Of a DNA stretch of 10,337 nucleotides, positions 7,568 to 10,337 are shown one piece after another (the first letter of the stretch is position 1; the number at the start of each line of letters is the position of its first letter). Origin of the DNA: an uncultured Methylophilus sp. (GTDB lineage: Bacteria; Pseudomonadota; Gammaproteobacteria; Burkholderiales; Methylophilaceae). The DNA is taken from NCBI GenBank assembly GCA_936943315.1, contig CAKZJM010000070.1:1-10337 (forward strand), in the 5' to 3' direction. Made by a program: the position numbers and the translations under genes. The notes under the pieces were generated by a model. That model was not told where the DNA came from, made no database searches, and saw only the letters and a program-made list of their open reading frames with translations.

Positions 7568-7585
7568 AAAAGCAGTCTTGCTTTT
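7568..7585. repeat. Short inverted repeat at the dnaB -35 region
   Basis: AAAAGCA (7568-7574) and TGCTTTT (7579-7585) are perfect 7-bp arms around GTCT. The repeat covers the place where a -35 box would lie for the TATAAT at 7559-7564. It may be an operator; no known regulator site was recognised. Confidence 0.5.
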
Positions 7586-7618
7586 TGAGCTTTCAGAAGA
7601 GATCAAAGATTAAAATAC

Positions 7619-7747
7619 TTTAGCCACAGAGATCACAGAGATCACAGAGGACACAGAGAAAAACCCATACTCTATATTGGTAAGTTATCAAGTCACTTGA
7701 TCCAGCGAGCCAAAAACTCTGTGGACTCTGTGAGCTCTGTGGCTAAA
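7619..7747. repeat. 129-bp inverted-repeat element of CACAGAG units
   Basis: The ends are a perfect 13-bp inverted repeat, TTTAGCCACAGAG (7619-7631) and CTCTGTGGCTAAA (7735-7747). Inside the left arm CACAGAG occurs four times at exactly 9-bp spacing (7625, 7634, 7643, 7652). Inside the right arm its complement CTCTGTG occurs three times, also 9 bp apart (7717, 7726, 7735). The arms can pair over about 30 bp with mismatches at the 2-nt spacers. The centre holds the odd palindrome ATCAAGT-C-ACTTGAT (7687-7701). No gene or transposase is inside. It resembles a palindromic dispersed repeat or a MITE-like element; I see no clear target-site duplication. Confidence 0.85.
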
Positions 7748-7776
7748 AACAAAAAAGGCTACCGAAGTAGCCTTTT
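7745..7776 (-). terminator. Rho-independent terminator of the rpsF-priB-rpsR-rplI operon
   Basis: On the minus strand, AAAAGGCTAC, a TTCG tetraloop and GTAGCCTTTT form a perfect 10-bp stem (7776-7767 with 7762-7753), followed by TT, G and a further T run. The cUUCGg loop is exceptionally stable. It starts 24 nt after the rplI stop. Confidence 0.93.
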
Positions 7777-7800
7777 CTGGTAGTGCATGCAGAGGCTTGA

Positions 7801-8250
7801 TTAAGCTTCTGGCGTCACTGTCACAGTGATGTCTACAACCACGTCGTGGTGCAGCGCAACGCTCACAGCGAAGTCACCAATGGTTTTCAGTGGGCCGTTT
7901 GGCAGGCGCACTTCAGATTTTTTCACATCGTGACCTTGTGCTTGCAAGCCTTCAGCGATGTCAATGTTGGTCACAGAACCGAATAGACGACCATCTACAC
8001 CTGCTTTTTGTGACACTGTCAGTACGAAACCAGCCAGTTTTTCGCCACGTGCTTGTGAAGCGGCCAACAGGTCAGCTTGTTGTTTTTCCAACTCGGCACG
8101 TTGTGCTGCAAACACTGCTTTGTTTGCTTCAGTCGCACGTTTTGCTTTACCTTGTGGGATCAGGAAGTTACGGCCGTAACCGTCTTTCACTTTTACCACG
8201 TCACCCAGGGAACCCAGGTTTGCTACTTTTTCCAACAAAATTACTTGCAT
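7801..8250 (-). CDS. rplI: 50S ribosomal protein L9
   Basis: A 149-aa protein, the standard length for L9, which binds 23S rRNA near the L1 stalk base. The N-terminal signature (MQVILLEKVANLGSLGDVVKVKDGYGRNFLIPQG) is intact. It is followed by the long connecting helix (about residues 40-75, rich in Ala, Glu and Lys) and the C-terminal domain (LFGSVTNIDIAEGL...). The start has a good AGGAG (minus strand, 8261-8257), 6 nt before the ATG. It is the last gene of the operon, 21 nt after rpsR and followed by a strong terminator. Confidence 0.98.
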   Translation of the reverse strand: MQVILLEKVANLGSLGDVVKVKDGYGRNFLIPQGKAKRATEANKAVFAAQRAELEKQQADLLAASQARGEKLAGFVLTVSQKAGVDGRLFGSVTNIDIAEGLQAQGHDVKKSEVRLPNGPLKTIGDFAVSVALHHDVVVDITVTVTPEA

Positions 8251-8271
8251 GTTATTCTCCTAAGCCGCCAA

Positions 8272-8505
8272 TTAACCTGGGTGTTTGTCTGTGTAAGGCA
8301 TCAGCGCCAGGAAACGCGCGCGTTTAACCGCGGTTGTCAGCTGACGTTGGTATTTAGCCTTGGTACCAGTCATACGGGCTGGGATGATTTTGAAGTTTTC
8401 TGAAACGAAATCTTTCAACAGATCTACGTCTTTGTAGTCAACTTCTTTGATGCCTTCTGCGCTAAAACGGCAGTAACGGCGACGTTTGTACATATCTCTT
8501 GCCAT
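8272..8505 (-). CDS. rpsR: 30S ribosomal protein S18
   Basis: A 77-aa protein, typical for S18, which partners S6 on the 30S platform. The sequence runs MARDMYKRRRYCRF, then VDYKDVDLLKDFVSE, then the basic C-terminal KYQRQLTTAVKRARFLALMPYTDKH. The ATG at 8503-8505 is chosen because AAGGAG (minus strand, 8517-8512) sits 6 nt upstream and the protein then has the family start. A longer in-frame opening to 8655 runs antisense-like through priB and adds 50 unrelated residues. It lies 19 nt after priB and 21 nt before rplI. Confidence 0.98.
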   Translation of the reverse strand: MARDMYKRRRYCRFSAEGIKEVDYKDVDLLKDFVSENFKIIPARMTGTKAKYQRQLTTAVKRARFLALMPYTDKHPG

Positions 8506-8524
8506 GTGAAACTCCTTAAATTCT

Positions 8525-8815
8525 TTAATACTGTATTCGCTGTAACTCTTGTATGTGCAGTACCACTTGTGTGCTTTTTGCACTGCGCTGCGCCAAAAAC
8601 CCTTTAACTTTGATGTGATCGCCGCTTTGCAATGGCAGGTTGGCTTTTTCACCAATCAGCACTGCGGGTAACTGACACTGCACTTTGCGATTCAGGCCAG
8701 CTTCGCTTTGCTCTGAATCATGTTGCAATTGCAATCGCAACAAGGGCAAGCCTGCCGGTGTGTAACGCAACGCTTCAATAGATTGAATGGTTGCCGCAAG
8801 CACCAGCGTATTCAC
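8525..8815 (-). CDS. priB: Primosomal replication protein N (PriB)
   Basis: A 96-aa single-domain OB-fold protein that binds single-stranded DNA and helps PriA restart stalled forks. Recognisable parts are the first strand (NTLVLAATIQ), PAGLPLLRLQLQHDSEQ, the central CQLPAVLIGE and the final strand pair (HIKVKGFLAQRS...TQVVLHIQELQRI), in the order known for PriB. Its position between rpsF and rpsR is diagnostic. It starts with GTG at 8813-8815, only 5 nt after the rpsF stop. The ribosome site AAGGG is just 2 nt from the GTG, so translation is probably coupled to rpsF. Confidence 0.93.
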   Translation of the reverse strand: MNTLVLAATIQSIEALRYTPAGLPLLRLQLQHDSEQSEAGLNRKVQCQLPAVLIGEKANLPLQSGDHIKVKGFLAQRSAKSTQVVLHIQELQRIQY

Positions 8816-8820
8816 AACCC

Positions 8821-9195
8821 TTAAGCAGCTGCCTCAGTGGTCGCAGCAGGTGCGTCACCCACGATGGTTTTGGATTTTTCCTCTTTCATCATTGGGCTTG
8901 GTGCTGTGACTGCTGTTTTCGTCGCAACTGTCAGGTGACGTAATACAGCATCGTTAAATTTGAAGCCGTGCTCCAATTCTTCCAGCACTTCCTGGCTGCA
9001 CTCGATGTTCATCAACACGTAGTGCGCTTTGTGTACTTTTTGAATTGGGTAGGCAAGTTGACGACGGCCCCAGTCTTCCAGACGGTGGATGTTGCCGCCA
9101 TTGCCTGTGATTTGTGCGCGGTAACGCTCAATCATCGCAGGCACTTGTTCACTCTGGTCAGGGTGAACAATAAACACGATTTCATAGTGTCGCAT
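8821..9195 (-). CDS. rpsF: 30S ribosomal protein S6
   Basis: A 124-aa S6 protein, first gene of the rpsF-priB-rpsR-rplI operon; it binds S18 on the 30S platform. The ferredoxin-like domain is clear: MRHYEIVFIVHPDQSEQVPAMIERY, then the RLEDWGRRQLAYPI segment, then HYVLMNIECSQEVLEELE and NDAVLRHLTV. A low-complexity tail of about 25 residues (KEEKSK...APAATTEAAA) follows; such variable tails are common in S6. AAGGAA (minus strand, 9206-9201) lies 5 nt before the ATG. A strong promoter is about 95 nt upstream, leaving a leader long enough for autoregulation by S6:S18, known in other bacteria, though I could not identify that RNA motif here. Confidence 0.98.
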   Translation of the reverse strand: MRHYEIVFIVHPDQSEQVPAMIERYRAQITGNGGNIHRLEDWGRRQLAYPIQKVHKAHYVLMNIECSQEVLEELEHGFKFNDAVLRHLTVATKTAVTAPSPMMKEEKSKTIVGDAPAATTEAAA

Positions 9196-9296
9196 GAGAT
9201 TTCCTTATGGATTAAGCCACCTTCAGAACCAGCTATCCAAGTGCATAAACACTCAAACAGCCACGAACAAAGTGCGGCAAGGTTGAAAAGCCAGCG

Positions 9297-9326
9297 ATTA
9301 TAAACCGATTTTCATGTTGTAATCAA
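9297..9326 (-). promoter_or_regulatory. Sigma70-type promoter of the rpsF operon
   Basis: On the minus strand TTGATT (9326-9321) and a perfect TATAAT (9302-9297) are 18 bp apart. Transcription would start near 9290, giving a leader of about 95 nt before rpsF. The -35 box begins 5 nt after the stop of the upstream membrane-protein gene. Confidence 0.85.
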
Positions 9327-9330
9327 GCAC

Positions 9331-9666
9331 TTATTCCTGTTTGGGTGGATTCTCCAGGCTTTTATCTTCCTTGGGCAGGTAATAAGGGTCTGACACATAG
9401 CCCGGCCCTTTCATGATAATAATCACGATCAGGCCTATTATCATGGCCCCTATAAAAAACCAGAAGGTAAATAGCAGGCCGAGAAACATGGAAGTGCGCT
9501 CAATGTCATGCGTTAACAGATCACCCTCTTGCCACCAGGCATACACGACAGGCGCTGCAAACATAATGGTCCCGAGCAGCCACCATTTAGGCAGTTTTTT
9601 CAGCAACTGCCACTCTTTGTGGCTGGGGTAGCGGACACCCCCTGGAAGTTTATTCAATATGCCCAT
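9331..9666 (-). CDS. Small two-segment membrane protein, function unknown
   Basis: A 111-aa protein with two hydrophobic segments: about residues 28-45 (WWLLGTIMFAAPVVYAWW) and 61-86 (FLGLLFTFWFFIGAMIIGLIVIIIM). A short acidic loop (QEGDLLTHDIE) lies between them, and the tail is charged and proline-rich (YLPKEDKSLENPPKQE). The N-terminus is basic (YPSHKEWQLLKKLPK), which suggests that it and the C-terminus lie in the cytoplasm. I do not recognise the family. I chose the ATG at 9664-9666, just before MGILNKLPGG; an AGGT about 7 nt upstream is a weak ribosome site. Extending to 9969 would add about 100 residues of no recognisable character, running antisense into the next gene. It is divergent from the epsA-like gene, and no terminator separates it from rpsF. 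Confidence 0.7.
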   Translation of the reverse strand: MGILNKLPGGVRYPSHKEWQLLKKLPKWWLLGTIMFAAPVVYAWWQEGDLLTHDIERTSMFLGLLFTFWFFIGAMIIGLIVIIIMKGPGYVSDPYYLPKEDKSLENPPKQE

Positions 9667-9820
9667 TGATGACCTAACAGAAAAAATGCTCAACCGATGT
9701 GGCTCGCATTCTATTTTATCCAATTCGCGATTTATTTTGGAAAGTGAAACGGCCTGATTGTTCAATGTTTGTGCCAGATCAATTTCTTTTCTTAACACAT
9801 TTACATTAAAGAAGTGCCCG

Positions 9821-9833
9821 TTTACGCCGTAAA
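9821..9833. promoter_or_regulatory. Dyad TTTACG-C-CGTAAA in the divergent spacer
   Basis: Perfect 6-bp inverted arms (9821-9826, 9828-9833) around a single C lie in the 232-bp spacer between the membrane-protein gene and the epsA-like gene. It could be an operator. I saw no convincing -35/-10 pair for either gene nearby. Confidence 0.35.
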
Positions 9834-9863
9834 AACCCTTAGACCATGAACAGACAAGGGTAA

Positions 9864-9880
9864 GCTGCGCCCTGCGCAGC
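9864..9880 (+). promoter_or_regulatory. GC-rich dyad / leader hairpin before the epsA-like gene
   Basis: GCTGCGC (9864-9870) and GCGCAGC (9874-9880) are perfect 7-bp arms around CCT, ending 7 nt before the ribosome site GAGGTGA (9888-9894). As RNA it would form a stable hairpin; as DNA it could bind a dimeric regulator. There is no T run, so it is not a terminator. Confidence 0.5.
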
Positions 9881-9898
9881 ATCATTTGAGGTGATTCC

Positions 9899-10337
9899 AT
9901 GCTGGCACAAAAAAAACAAATCCATTGGGAAGGCATCCTGCAGGCCATCCAGAATTCATATGCAATCAAACGTCATATCGAATTTTTTAACTGGCTGAAA
10001 CAAGACATCCATCCGCTGATGCGTCACGATGTGCTATTGGCCGCATGGGGTGACTTTAGCAATGGCGACCTGCACTTTGACGTCTCCTCCTCACTACCTG
10101 AGCTCACCACCCAACGATTGCTTGAAGACTCTGCCATCGTGAACTACCTCATGTGCAACTTGTACAAGCGCTGGGTAGAAAATGATGACAAATGGTATGT
10201 AGTTAACCGCTTTGATGCCAGCGGCATTCATGCCCAATCGCCTAACCCGTTTACCCAGCAATTGATCAAAATGCATTCACTGCTGGTGTACGGTGTGCGC
10301 GATACGCGTGGCAAGGCCGATTGCATTTATGTCTTTT
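9899..10337 (+). CDS. epsA: EpsA-like transcriptional regulator, 5' part (runs off right edge)
   Basis: An open frame of 146 codons from the ATG at 9899 to the window edge without a stop. A strong ribosome site GAGGTGA (9888-9894) lies 4 nt before the ATG. The protein resembles the N-terminal sensory part of EpsA, the regulator associated with exosortase XrtB/PEP-CTERM exopolysaccharide loci and first described in methanolan synthesis in Methylobacillus. Typical features are an early aromatic helix (YAIKRHIEFFNWLKQDIHPLM), the signature LLAAWGDFSNGDLHFDV, and later NPFTQQLIKMHSLLVYGVRD. EpsA proteins end in a LuxR-type helix-turn-helix, which would lie beyond the window (about 100 more residues). 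A dyad at 9864-9880 in its leader could take part in control. Confidence 0.8.
   Translation, partial: MLAQKKQIHWEGILQAIQNSYAIKRHIEFFNWLKQDIHPLMRHDVLLAAWGDFSNGDLHFDVSSSLPELTTQRLLEDSAIVNYLMCNLYKRWVENDDKWYVVNRFDASGIHAQSPNPFTQQLIKMHSLLVYGVRDTRGKADCIYVF

Noticed and set aside
7625..7741. CRISPR-like array
   Set aside because: The CACAGAG units are 7 bp with 2-bp gaps and turn direction between arms; there are no repeat-spacer units of CRISPR size and no cas genes.
8506..8655. 50-residue extension of S18 upstream of 8505
   Set aside because: It overlaps priB in another frame, while the ATG at 8505 has a strong ribosome site and the exact family start.
9667..9969. 100-residue extension of the membrane protein to 9969
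   Set aside because: It runs antisense into the epsA-like gene, has no family character, and the downstream ATG gives a compact membrane protein.

Overview
The window looks like chromosomal DNA of a betaproteobacterium, most likely a methylotroph of the family Methylophilaceae. This rests on an hpnC-hpnD-hpnE squalene block, a housekeeping cluster alr-radA / dnaB / rplI-rpsR-priB-rpsF, and the 5' part of a gene resembling EpsA, the exopolysaccharide regulator described in Methylobacillus. The taxonomic call is inference from gene content and protein resemblance, not from a search.

Left end (1-2776, + strand): three tightly coupled genes for squalene synthesis from farnesyl diphosphate. hpnC enters from the left edge and is split between two frames by a 3n+1-nt loss near 215-222. 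hpnD overlaps it by 4 nt and hpnE overlaps hpnD by 1 nt; both are intact. Squalene would feed hopanoid synthesis.

2773-3690: a small lipoprotein gene (-) ends on the same TTAA as hpnE. It is divergent from a small secreted-protein gene (+) that has a strong sigma70-type promoter, a tandem TACA-N6-TACA site upstream (resembling the RstA box of OmpR-family regulators) and a strong terminator.

3691-7552 (- strand): radA (DNA repair), alr (alanine racemase, overlapping radA by 8 nt) and dnaB (replicative helicase). A terminator lies between dnaB and alr. dnaB has a TATAAT so close to its ATG that its mRNA could be leaderless.

7553-9330 (- strand): a 129-bp inverted-repeat element built from 9-bp-spaced CACAGAG units, the UUCG-loop terminator of the ribosomal operon, then the operon rpsF-priB-rpsR-rplI, read right to left from a clear promoter at 9297-9326.

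Right end (9331-10337): a 111-aa protein with two membrane segments (-), a 232-bp divergent spacer with two dyads, and the first 146 codons of an epsA-like regulator (+) running off the edge, which suggests an exopolysaccharide/PEP-CTERM locus may lie beyond it.

No tRNA, rRNA, CRISPR array, insertion sequence or phage gene was seen. No gene-free stretch exceeds 300 bases. I found no clearly new multi-gene system; the most unusual items are the broken hpnC, the CACAGAG element, the possible leaderless dnaB and the candidate regulatory sites.
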